From the NCBI GenBank assembly GCA_902470265.1, contig CABRFW010000115.1, positions 1 to 5,554 of the forward strand: 5,554 nucleotides of DNA, written 5' to 3'. This DNA is from an uncultured Collinsella sp. (GTDB lineage: Bacteria > Actinomycetota > Coriobacteriia > Coriobacteriales > Coriobacteriaceae). The stretch's first letter is position 1, and each line of letters opens with the position of its first letter. The notes beneath the pieces are model-generated. The model ran no database searches. It had not been told where the DNA came from and saw only the letters and a list, made by a program, of their open reading frames with translations. Below, one piece after another: positions 1-5,554 of the stretch. A program made the position numbers and the translations under genes.

Positions 1-488
1 TCACGTGCGACAATGCCGCAATTGTCCAAGAAACGGTCGATGATCATGGCGCAGGCCGCGGCATCGACGCGCCTCAGACTGAGCTCGGCAAACTCCTCGC
101 GCGCCGGATGATGATCGAAGCACACCACATGCGACGAGCGGCGGAGCACCTCGGCGGAGTTGTTCAGGCGCTCGACGACCGGTACGTCCACCGAGATGAA
201 CAGGTCAGGATTGCCGGCGTACGCAGATGCCGGCACCAGGCGATCGGAACCTTCCATAAAGCGGTAGATACGCGGAACCGGGTCATCGTCTGCCAGCAGC
301 AGCGCAATGTCCTTGTTGGGGAAAAACTTCATGAGCGAAAGGCCCAGACCCAATACGGAGCCCAAGGCATCGCCATCGGGAGAAGTATGTCCCGAAATCG
401 CAATGGAGGACGCACCCTCGATGAGCTCGAGGATGCGTCGCTGAATATCTGCAGACTCGCACGAGGCGAGGTCGGCGGAATTAGTCAT
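1..488 (-). CDS. nrnA: DHH-family phosphoesterase, NrnA-like (5' part, runs off the window)
   Basis: I read 162 codons from ATG at 488 to the left edge without a stop; the family is usually about 320-340 residues, so roughly half is present. The reading begins MTNSADLASCESADIQ. Visible DHH-superfamily signatures are GHTSPDGDALGS (residues 33-44, the metal-binding H-x3-D-x-D motif I), an aspartate in SVDVP (D101, motif II) and FDHHP (D125-H126-H127, the DHH motif). Members degrade 2-5 nt RNA (nanoRNA) to mononucleotides with Mn2+; many also act as a 3'-phosphoadenosine phosphatase, and the mycobacterial relative encoded directly after rbfA hydrolyses c-di-AMP or pApA. Which activity dominates here cannot be decided, and the C-terminal DHHA1 substrate-binding domain lies outside the window. 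The start is backed by AGGAGG nine bases upstream, and it overlaps the rbfA stop by 8 bases, implying translational coupling. All catalytic residues expected in this half are intact. Confidence 0.88.
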   Translation of the reverse strand, partial: MTNSADLASCESADIQRRILELIEGASSIAISGHTSPDGDALGSVLGLGLSLMKFFPNKDIALLLADDDPVPRIYRFMEGSDRLVPASAYAGNPDLFISVDVPVVERLNNSAEVLRRSSHVVCFDHHPAREEFAELSLRRVDAAACAMIIDRFLDNCGIVAR

Positions 489-891
489 CTAAAGCTGCCT
501 CCTGGGCGGCATCCGCTATCGGATAGCCGTCCTCGTCCTTTTCGATCGCAAGCGTGGCGGGAACGTTTTCCAGCGCACGCGTGATGCGCTCGGCCTCATC
601 GGTCGAGCGATCGATGCGAAAATCGAGCTCGGGCGTAACACGCCAATCGAGCGAGCGAGCCAACAGGCTGCGAATACGGCCCTTGGCGCTTGCGAGCGCC
701 TCCATGACCTCGTCGTAGCGGCTCGCATCGCACGACACGTACACGCGCGCGAACGAACGGTCCACCGCGACCTCGACCGCAGTCAAAGTAACGAGGTCGA
801 GACGCGGATCGGAAACCTCAAAGAGCAGGATATAACCGAGCTTCTCGCGAAGCTGCTCGCCCAGACGGCGGGTTGCCTGCGTTTGCTTCAT
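481..891 (-). CDS. rbfA: 30S ribosome-binding factor RbfA
   Basis: This 136-residue protein (MKQTQATRRLGEQLREKLG...) is a single KH-like domain that binds the 30S subunit near helix 1 of 16S rRNA and assists late small-subunit maturation and cold adaptation. Family hallmarks are visible: an N-terminal helix ending in FEVSDPRL (residues 24-31), the beta strands VTLTAVEVAVDRSFARVYVS (34-53), the Ala-x-Gly kink between helices (A69-K70-G71) and LDWRVTPELDFRIDRSTDEA (81-100). The last ~20 residues are an acidic, Ala-rich tail. Length is typical. An upstream in-frame extension is open as far as 1275, but it only shadows infB. The start at 891 is chosen because the protein homology begins there and a GGGGGT Shine-Dalgarno-like run (898-903) sits six bases upstream, merging with the infB stop. 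The gap to infB is 11 bases. The stop (TAA, 481-483) overlaps the next gene. Confidence 0.95.
   Translation of the reverse strand: MKQTQATRRLGEQLREKLGYILLFEVSDPRLDLVTLTAVEVAVDRSFARVYVSCDASRYDEVMEALASAKGRIRSLLARSLDWRVTPELDFRIDRSTDEAERITRALENVPATLAIEKDEDGYPIADAAQEAALDD
498..503 (-). promoter_or_regulatory. Shine-Dalgarno site for the nrnA-like gene
   Basis: On the minus strand this reads AGGAGG, a perfect anti-16S match, nine bases before the ATG at 488. It lies inside the last codons of rbfA. It fixes the start of the DHH gene and shows that the overlap gene has its own strong initiation signal, not only coupling to rbfA. Confidence 0.75.
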
Positions 892-902
892 AGCGCTACC
901 CC

Positions 903-3617
903 CTACTCGGTACGGGCAACCTGGTCGATGCGGTAACCCTCGATCTGGTCGCCGGGCTTGATGTCCTGGAAGTTCTCCAGGCCAATGCCGCCCTCGGAAC
1001 CGCTCTTGAGGCTCTTGGCCTCGTCCTTGTAGTGGCGCATCGAGGCGATCTTGCCGTTGAAGACCACGATGCCGTCGCGCACCAGGCGCACGGAATCGGT
1101 CGCGGCGATCTCGCCCTCCTCGACGCGGACACCGGCGGCGATACCGACTTTGGGCACCTTGAAGGTGTCCAGGACGGTCGCGGTACCCGTGGCGACCTCG
1201 ACCTCGGTGGGCTTGAGCATGCCGATACGGGCGGCGTCGAGCTCCTCGAGGCACTTGTAGATGACGTCGTAGCAACGGATCTCGACGCCCTCGCGCTCGG
1301 CGGCGGAGCGGGCCTTACCGTCGGGACGGACGCCAAAGCCGATGATGATGGCGTTGGAGGCGTCGGCCAGGACGACGTCGGTCTCGTTGATGGCGCCAAC
1401 GGCGGAGTGGATCGTGTTGATGCGAACCTCGGACTGATCCATCTTGTCGAGCGAGTCCTGAAGGGCCTCGATGGAGCCCTGGACGTCGGCCTTGATGATC
1501 AGGTTGAGCTCCTTGACCTCGGCGTCGGCAATGGTCTCGAAGAGGTTCTCGAGCGTGACGTGCTTGACGCGGCTCTGCTCCTCGATACGGGCCTTGAGCG
1601 AACGCTCGTCGGCAAGGGCGCGAGCCTCGCGCTCGTCCTCGAACACGCGGAACTCGTCACCGGCGTTGGGCACGGACTGCAGGCCCAGGATCTCGACGGC
1701 GTCGGAGGGACCGGCCTCGGTGACGGCACGACCCTTGGGGTCGAGCATGGCACGGACGCGGCCATAGGTAAGGCCGGCGACCAGCGTATCGCCCACGTGC
1801 AAGGTACCGCGGGTCACGAGCACGGTAGCAACCGAGCCACGGCCCTTGTCGAGCTTGGCCTCGAGGACGTTGCCGGAGGCAAAGGTGTCCGGGTTGGCCT
1901 TGAGCTCGAGCACGTCTGCCTGGAGCAGCACGGTCTCCAGAAGGTCGTCGATACCGATCTTCTGCTTGGCCGAGATGTTGACGAACATGTTCTGTCCGCC
2001 CCACTCCTCGGGGATGACGCCGTACTCGGTGAGCTCCTGACGCACACGGTCGGGGTTGGCTCCCGGCTTATCGATCTTGTTGACGGCGACGACGATGGGT
2101 ACGCCGGCGGCCTTGGCGTGGTTGATCGACTCGACGGTCTGGGGCATGACGCCGTCGTCGGCAGCCACGATCAGAATGACGATGTCGGTCACCTTGGCAC
2201 CACGGGCACGCATAGCCGTAAAGGTGGCGTGACCCGGGGTATCGATAAAGGTGATCTTGCGGTCGTTGATCATGACCTGCGAAGCGCCGATGGCCTGCGT
2301 AATGCCGCCCGCCTCGCCGGCAGCGACGCCGGTGTGACGGATGGCGTCGAGCAGCGACGTCTTGCCGTGGTCGACGTGGCCCATGACGGTGACGACCGGG
2401 GCGCGCGGCTTAAGGTCGGCGGGATCGTCGTAGAACGAGAAGGTGTTCTCCTCCTCGGGGGTGATGATCTTGATCTGACGGCCCAGGTCGTCGGCAACGA
2501 GCTCGACGAGGTCGTCGGACATGGACTGCGTCATGGTAAGCGGCGTGCCCAGCAGGAACAGGCGCTTGATGATGTCGTTGGCCGGAACGTCGAGCGCCTC
2601 GGCGAGCTCTTGGACGGTAACGCCCTGGGAGACCTTGATGGCGTCGAGGTCCTCGGGGTTCACGCCCTGGGCCAGCGCCTCCTCTATCTTGCGCTCCTCC
2701 TGAGCCTTGGCAGCCTCGCGCTCGCGCTTCTCCTTGCGCTTCTTGCGGCGACCGGTGGACTCGCGAGAGGCCTCCTCGACGGCGGCACGAGCCTCCTCGA
2801 GCACCTTCTCGCGGCTGTACTCCTCGGCCTCGCGAGCCATACGGCTGTAGTGGTCCTCTTCGTTGTTGTGACCGCCCTTGCGCTTCTTGCCCTTGCCCTG
2901 CTTGTCGGGGTTGGGGAAGTCCATGCCGGCAGCGACGTTGTTGCTGGCGTTGGTGCGATGGCTGTGCGGACGGCTCTCGGAGGCGTTGCGCTCGGAGTTG
3001 TTGTCTGAGGCGTTGCGATCGTTACGACGGCCACCGCGGCGGTCGTTGTTGCCGCCACGACGGTTACCGCGCTCGGCGGCGCGCTCGGCCTTGGCCTTGT
3101 CTTCGGCGTCCTTCTTCTCCTTGAGCACGGTCTCCTGTGCGGCGATCTGGTCGAGCAGCGAACGGAAACGCGAACCGGAGTCGGAAGCGGGAACGGCGCG
3201 GCGCTGGGCCTCGCGGGCAGCCTCCTCCTTCTCGCGGGCAAGGCGCTCCTGCTCGGCCTTCTTCTTGGCCTCGGCCTCGGCGCGGGCAGCCTCCTCGGCA
3301 GCCTGGGCTGCGGCAAACTGGCGACGCTCCTCCTCGCGGGCCTTCTCGGCGGCGATGCGCTCGCGCTCGGCCTCGGCGGCGCGAGCGGCCTCCTCGGCGG
3401 CAGCTGCCTGCTCCTCGGCCTGCTTGGCGGCCTCGACTTCCTGGGCGCGGGCCTCGATCACCGAGGCGAGCTGCTTGCGGACCATGGCGACATAAGCGTC
3501 CTCCAAGGTGGAGGAAGCGGACTTAGCGGGAATCTTCATATCGGCGAGATGACCCATCAGTTCCTTGGAGGTCATGCCGAACTCTTTGGCCAGGGTGGAC
3601 ACACGGACTTTTGCCAT
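903..3617 (-). CDS. infB: Translation initiation factor IF-2
   Basis: This 904-residue GTPase brings fMet-tRNA to the 30S subunit and promotes 50S joining. Domains in order: an IF2_N helical module (about 3-49, [18 protein letters not shown]); a long Ala/Glu/Arg-rich predicted coiled coil (about 55-182); an Asn/Arg/Gly/Ser low-complexity linker (about 183-250); a Lys/Glu-rich helix (about 255-315); a second IF2_N module (about 328-380); the G domain (about 405-575) with GHVDHGKT (413-420), GGIT (437-440), DTPGH (459-463), NKID (513-516) and SAK (549-551); then domain II, domain III (about 690-790) and the C-terminal fMet-tRNA-binding C2 domain (about 800-904). All G motifs are intact. In C2, the usual E-C-G tripeptide is E875-G876-G877. 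The start at 3617 matches the family N-terminus and has AGGTGA (3624-3629) six bases upstream. The TAG stop lies 11 bases before rbfA. Confidence 0.98.
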   Translation of the reverse strand: MAKVRVSTLAKEFGMTSKELMGHLADMKIPAKSASSTLEDAYVAMVRKQLASVIEARAQEVEAAKQAEEQAAAAEEAARAAEAERERIAAEKAREEERRQFAAAQAAEEAARAEAEAKKKAEQERLAREKEEAAREAQRRAVPASDSGSRFRSLLDQIAAQETVLKEKKDAEDKAKAERAAERGNRRGGNNDRRGGRRNDRNASDNNSERNASESRPHSHRTNASNNVAAGMDFPNPDKQGKGKKRKGGHNNEEDHYSRMAREAEEYSREKVLEEARAAVEEASRESTGRRKKRKEKREREAAKAQEERKIEEALAQGVNPEDLDAIKVSQGVTVQELAEALDVPANDIIKRLFLLGTPLTMTQSMSDDLVELVADDLGRQIKIITPEEENTFSFYDDPADLKPRAPVVTVMGHVDHGKTSLLDAIRHTGVAAGEAGGITQAIGASQVMINDRKITFIDTPGHATFTAMRARGAKVTDIVILIVAADDGVMPQTVESINHAKAAGVPIVVAVNKIDKPGANPDRVRQELTEYGVIPEEWGGQNMFVNISAKQKIGIDDLLETVLLQADVLELKANPDTFASGNVLEAKLDKGRGSVATVLVTRGTLHVGDTLVAGLTYGRVRAMLDPKGRAVTEAGPSDAVEILGLQSVPNAGDEFRVFEDEREARALADERSLKARIEEQSRVKHVTLENLFETIADAEVKELNLIIKADVQGSIEALQDSLDKMDQSEVRINTIHSAVGAINETDVVLADASNAIIIGFGVRPDGKARSAAEREGVEIRCYDVIYKCLEELDAARIGMLKPTEVEVATGTATVLDTFKVPKVGIAAGVRVEEGEIAATDSVRLVRDGIVVFNGKIASMRHYKDEAKSLKSGSEGGIGLENFQDIKPGDQIEGYRIDQVARTE
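2868..3470 (-). other. Low-complexity coiled-coil and linker region encoded in infB
   Basis: Codons for IF-2 residues 50-250 have strongly biased composition. Residues 55-182 are dominated by Ala, Glu, Arg and Lys in a pattern expected to form one long charged helix. Residues 183-250 switch to Arg/Gly/Asn/Ser, with three NAS tripeptides (202-204, 211-213, 223-225) and a basic KGKKRKGG patch (241-249). The DNA therefore contains many near-repeats of GCC/GAG-type codons. Variable N-terminal regions of this sort are known in IF-2 and are not needed for GTPase or fMet-tRNA binding. Confidence 0.75.
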
Positions 3618-3623
3618 ATGACT

Positions 3624-3629
3624 TCACCT
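3624..3629 (-). promoter_or_regulatory. Shine-Dalgarno site for infB
   Basis: Minus strand AGGTGA lies six bases before the ATG at 3617, within an AAGGGTAGGTGA purine-rich run. It supports the annotated infB start and independent initiation after the 91-base gap from nusA. Confidence 0.6.
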
Positions 3630-3638
3630 ACCCTTTCT

Positions 3639-3653
3639 GGCACCTTGGGTGCC
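3639..3653 (-). other. Small hairpin upstream of the infB ribosome binding site
   Basis: GGCACC (3653-3648 on the minus strand) pairs perfectly with GGTGCC (3644-3639) across a three-base CAA loop. It ends nine bases before the infB Shine-Dalgarno site and has no U-tract, so it is not an intrinsic terminator. It could tune ribosome access or be a chance inverted repeat. Confidence 0.35.
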
Positions 3654-3677
3654 TAGAGACTGAACGAGCGTGGGAGA

Positions 3678-3700
3678 CGCGCCGGGACCCGCCCGGCGCG
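3678..3700 (-). promoter_or_regulatory. Strong GC hairpin in the nusA-infB intergenic region
   Basis: On the minus strand CGCGCCGGG (3700-3692) and CCCGGCGCG (3686-3678) form a perfect nine-base-pair, all-G/C stem around the five-base loop CGGGT. It starts eight bases after the nusA stop codon. The downstream bases (TCTCCCACGC) contain no run of U, so it is not a classical intrinsic terminator. Possible roles are a barrier protecting the nusA 3' end, an RNase processing site, a pause element, or a factor-dependent attenuator between nusA and infB. The structure is seen; the role is inferred. Confidence 0.55.
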
Positions 3701-3708
3701 ACCGCGCG

Positions 3709-4956
3709 CTAGATCAGGTCCTCCGCATCATCGAAGGCGTCGGTGTCGTGGACACCGCAGAAACGGGAGCCGGGACGAGCCTGGTTGCGGCACTGGATGC
3801 CGTCCTCGGACACGAACTCGCAGCGGCGGACGTCCTCGTCCTCCTCGTCACCGATCAGGTCGGCGGCGGGCTCCTCGTGAACGGGAACGTTCTTGAGGAT
3901 GTCGGCGGCAAGGGTCTCGGACTTGATGTCGATGTGCCAGCCGGTCAGGCGCGCGGCGAGGCGGGCGTTCTGGCCCTCCTTGCCGATGGCGAGGGACAGC
4001 TGGTCGTCGGGCACGATGACACCGGCGTAAGCCTTCTCCTCGTCGATGAGGACGCGGGTGACCTTGGCAGGCGAAAGGGCGTTGGCAACGTAGACGGCAG
4101 GATCGGCATCCCACAGGATGACGTCGACGCGCTCGCCACGGAGCTCGCCCACGACAGCGCGAACACGGCTGCCCTTGGGGCCGACGCAGGCGCCCACGGG
4201 ATCCAGACGGTCGTCGAGCGAGTGGACGGCGACCTTGGAGCGCTGGCCGGGCTCGCGGGCGATCGACTTGATCTGGACGGTGCCCTCATAGATCTCGGGC
4301 ACCTCCTGCTCAAACAGACGACGCATGAGCTCGGGGTGGGTACGGGAGATGACAATCGGCGGACGGCTGTGCTCGCCACGAACCGGCTGCAGGTTGGAGT
4401 TGGGGTCGCGAACGTCGATGATCACGGCCTTGATGTGCTGGTTGTGCAGGTAGCGCTCGCCCATCGGACGCTCGTTGCGCTCGTTCTCGTAACGACGCTG
4501 ATCGAAGTGCGGCAGCTCGGCCTCGACGCCCTCGCGAATCTTGACGATCGTGAAGTCGGGCGTGGACTGCAGCACGGTACCGCTGATGAGGTCACCGATG
4601 CGGCCGGAGAACTCCTCGTAGATCTGCTCGCGGGCGGAGTTGCGCACGATGGCGTTGATCTCGGCCTTGGCGTGCTGGGCGGCGATGCGGCTCGTGTTCT
4701 TGGGGGTAACGTCGATCTCCTCGAACTCGGTGAAGTTGCCCTCCTCGTCCATGGAATCGTCGATCGGCTCCAGGCGGTAGACGTAGATCTTGCCGGTGGT
4801 GCGGTCGATGGTCACCTTGGCGCCCCACTCAAGATGCAGGATCTCGGCATAGCTCTTGGCGAGCGACTGCTCCAGGCGGTCGATCAGGTAGAGCTGGTCG
4901 ATGTGCTTCTCCTGGCAAAGCTCCATCAGGGCGGACATCATGTCGGATGCTGCCAT
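3709..4956 (-). CDS. nusA: Transcription elongation/termination factor NusA with a Cys/His-rich C-terminal tail
   Basis: This 415-residue protein binds RNA polymerase and nascent RNA, modulating pausing, intrinsic and Rho termination, and rRNA antitermination. Domains: N-terminal RNAP-binding domain (about 1-118), S1 (about 119-205, starting [12 protein letters not shown]), KH1 (about 210-292, [12 protein letters not shown] at 255-266) and KH2 (about 295-350, [19 protein letters not shown] at 322-340). Both GxxG loops are present (259-262, 325-328). There are no proteobacterial AR repeats. Instead an acidic linker (361-375) leads to a Cys3-His motif, C379-x9-C389-x10-C400-x2-H403, and an acidic end. 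The S1 domain appears 15-20 residues longer than usual, with additions near 152-170 and 183-199. The start at 4956 lies one base after the rimP stop, with AAGGAAGG (4965-4972) eight bases upstream, so the two are probably translationally coupled. No ylxR follows, which is unusual for this operon. Confidence 0.97.
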   Translation of the reverse strand: MAASDMMSALMELCQEKHIDQLYLIDRLEQSLAKSYAEILHLEWGAKVTIDRTTGKIYVYRLEPIDDSMDEEGNFTEFEEIDVTPKNTSRIAAQHAKAEINAIVRNSAREQIYEEFSGRIGDLISGTVLQSTPDFTIVKIREGVEAELPHFDQRRYENERNERPMGERYLHNQHIKAVIIDVRDPNSNLQPVRGEHSRPPIVISRTHPELMRRLFEQEVPEIYEGTVQIKSIAREPGQRSKVAVHSLDDRLDPVGACVGPKGSRVRAVVGELRGERVDVILWDADPAVYVANALSPAKVTRVLIDEEKAYAGVIVPDDQLSLAIGKEGQNARLAARLTGWHIDIKSETLAADILKNVPVHEEPAADLIGDEEDEDVRRCEFVSEDGIQCRNQARPGSRFCGVHDTDAFDDAEDLI

Positions 4957-4957
4957 C

Positions 4958-5452
4958 TTACTTTCCTTCCTTCGCGGGCTTGAAGTCGTAGGTGGGCTTC
5001 AACTTGCACTTTTTAACATCAGAGAAATCGAGGGTAACGGACTCGCCGTCCTCGAGCTCGAGGGTCACGTTCGCCTCGGTGGCGGCGGCAATCTTGCCGG
5101 CGTACTTGCGACGGCCCTCGGTGGCGGTGGAGGTGAGCTCGCAGTTCTCGCCCACAAAGCGGGCAAAGTCGCACGGGCGGCGCAGCGGGCGCGCCATACC
5201 CGGGCTCGACACCTCGAGCGTATAGCTCGAAGAGATGGGGTCGAGCTCCTCAATCACATCGCCGACCCACTTGGTGTTGGCCGTGACGTCGTTGAGCGAC
5301 AGGCTCTGACCCTCGACACCCTCGATACGCACGCGCACGCAGGGGGCCTTGGTGGCACCCACGAGCTCGACGTCGACGATGTCGACATCGTGCTGGGGAG
5401 CGACGGCCTCGAGCGCGTCGATGATCGCCTGCTCGGTCTTGGTCTTGACCAT
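4958..5452 (-). CDS. rimP: Ribosome maturation factor RimP
   Basis: This 164-residue protein (MVKTKTEQAIIDALEAVAP...) assists assembly of the 30S subunit, acting around the S12/S19 binding steps. It has the two-domain RimP layout: an alpha/beta N-terminal domain containing DVDIVDVELVG (22-32) and VRVRIEG (39-45), the conserved junction YTLEVSSPGMARPLRRPCDF (77-96), and a C-terminal SH3-like barrel (about 98-155) with YAGKI (117-121) and LDFSDVKKCKL (141-151). Length fits the family. Longer in-frame starts at 5530 and 5470 exist, but they would translate through the terminator hairpin or lie beside its U-tract with no ribosome binding site. ATG 5452 has GGAGG seven bases upstream and gives the family N-terminus. 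It appears to be the first gene of the operon within the window. Confidence 0.95.
   Translation of the reverse strand: MVKTKTEQAIIDALEAVAPQHDVDIVDVELVGATKAPCVRVRIEGVEGQSLSLNDVTANTKWVGDVIEELDPISSSYTLEVSSPGMARPLRRPCDFARFVGENCELTSTATEGRRKYAGKIAAATEANVTLELEDGESVTLDFSDVKKCKLKPTYDFKPAKEGK
4965..4972 (-). promoter_or_regulatory. Shine-Dalgarno site for nusA inside the rimP 3' end
   Basis: Minus strand AAGGAAGG lies eight bases before the nusA ATG at 4956 and encodes part of the RimP C-terminal AKEGK. With only one base between the rimP stop and the nusA start, terminating ribosomes can probably reinitiate here. Confidence 0.6.
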
Positions 5453-5459
5453 TGCGGCA

Positions 5460-5464
5460 CCTCC
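5460..5464 (-). promoter_or_regulatory. Shine-Dalgarno site deciding the rimP start
   Basis: Minus strand GGAGG(TG) is placed seven bases before ATG 5452. It selects this start over in-frame ATGs at 5470 and 5530. It begins eight bases after the U-tract of the upstream terminator, so an initiating ribosome would sit against that hairpin. Confidence 0.7.
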
Positions 5465-5472
5465 ATCCATAC

Positions 5473-5505
5473 AAAAAAGAAGCGGGGCCGAAACCCCACT
5501 TCTTT
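5473..5505 (-). terminator. Intrinsic terminator in the rimP leader (upstream-gene terminator or attenuator)
   Basis: Read on the minus strand, AAAGAAG (5505-5499) and GGGG (5497-5494) pair with CCCC (5487-5484) and CTTCTTT (5482-5476), giving eleven pairs with one internal mismatch (5498/5483) and a six-base loop TTTCGG. Six consecutive T residues (5478-5473) overlap and follow the stem, the normal signature of Rho-independent termination. It points into rimP, ending 20 bases before its start. It either ends a gene lying beyond the window or acts as an attenuator in the operon leader. The reverse direction has only a weak T-run, so it is poorly bidirectional. Confidence 0.8.
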
Positions 5506-5530
5506 CAATTACAACTTCATTTGCAAGCAA

Positions 5531-5539
5531 ACTATACCA
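5531..5539 (-). promoter_or_regulatory. Possible extended -10 promoter element for the rimP operon
   Basis: The minus strand reads TGGTATAGT, an extended TGn motif followed by TATAGT, which is close to the sigma-70/HrdB consensus TATAAT. A -35 hexamer at normal spacing would fall at or past the window's right edge, so it cannot be judged. Transcription would start near 5524-5525, giving a leader of about 72 bases that contains the terminator hairpin. This rests on motif appearance only. The 12-base inverted repeat TTTGC-AA-GCAAA (5520-5531) spans the predicted start and may be coincidental. Confidence 0.35.
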
Positions 5540-5554
5540 ATAGCTGCGGAAACG

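Noticed and set aside
108..584. A 158-codon plus-strand frame crossing the nrnA/rbfA junction
   Set aside because: It is antisense to two genes with clear family motifs, and its translation shows no domain.
892..1275. N-terminal extension of rbfA upstream into infB
   Set aside because: The frame is open but is an out-of-frame Arg-rich reading of the infB 3' end. RbfA homology starts at the ATG at 891.
1032..3008. A 658-codon open frame on the plus strand opposite infB
   Set aside because: It lies entirely antisense to the well-supported IF-2 gene. Its translation is Gly/Asp/Leu/Val/His-rich without domains, as expected when the complement of GC-rich, codon-biased DNA happens to lack stops.
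2868..3470. Tandem-repeat or CRISPR-like array suggested by recurring GC-rich words
   Set aside because: The recurrence comes from Ala/Glu/Arg codons in the IF-2 coiled coil. There is no constant repeat unit or spacer periodicity.
3618..3708. Hidden small gene (ylxR or other) between nusA and infB
   Set aside because: The 91-base gap is occupied by two hairpins and the infB ribosome binding site, and I could find no ATG-started frame with a coding signature in it.
3670..4983. A 437-codon open frame on the plus strand opposite nusA
   Set aside because: It mirrors nusA almost end to end and has the same low-information Gly/Val/Asp/Leu composition. No ribosome binding site or recognisable motif supports it.
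5453..5530. Longer rimP start at 5530 (or 5470) adding up to 26 residues
   Set aside because: The extension would be translated from the terminator hairpin and U-tract, lacks a ribosome binding site and does not match the RimP family. ATG 5452 has GGAGG at good spacing.

Overview
The window is one co-directional stretch of the conserved bacterial transcription/translation operon, all of it on the minus strand. In transcription order, from high to low coordinates, it reads rimP, nusA, infB, rbfA, and the 5' half of a DHH-family phosphoesterase of the NrnA type that runs off the window's left edge. The organism looks like a GC-rich actinobacterium. Gene order matches the actinobacterial arrangement (as in Mycobacterium: rimP-nusA-ylxR-infB-rbfA-nrnA). 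The protein style (NusA without C-terminal AR repeats, IF-2 of about 900 residues with a long charged N-terminal region) and the absence of ylxR suggest a gut-type Coriobacteriia such as Collinsella. That genus-level guess rests on recollection of protein character, not on a search.

Layout on the minus strand: 5554-5453 is a short leader with a possible extended -10 promoter (5539-5531) and an intrinsic-terminator hairpin (5505-5473) just before the rimP ribosome binding site. rimP (5452-4958) is followed one base later by nusA (4956-3709). A 91-base intergenic region (3708-3618) carries a perfect 9-bp GC hairpin and a smaller second hairpin in the place where ylxR normally sits. Then come infB (3617-903), rbfA (891-481) and the nrnA-like gene (488 to beyond 1), whose start overlaps the rbfA stop by 8 bases.

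The products work together around RNA polymerase and the 30S subunit. RimP and RbfA mature the small subunit, IF-2 delivers initiator tRNA, NusA controls pausing, termination and antitermination, and the NrnA-type enzyme degrades the shortest RNA oligonucleotides and/or cyclic-dinucleotide products. The tight spacing implies one transcript with translational coupling. The leader terminator fits the known theme of NusA-linked attenuation of this operon.

I found no mobile element, CRISPR array, tRNA or obviously new multi-gene system. The points that deserve a second look are a Cys3-His zinc-ribbon-like tail on NusA, insertions in the NusA S1 domain, the missing ylxR with a strong hairpin in its place, a Cys-to-Gly change in the IF-2 fMet-binding motif, and the terminator in the operon leader.
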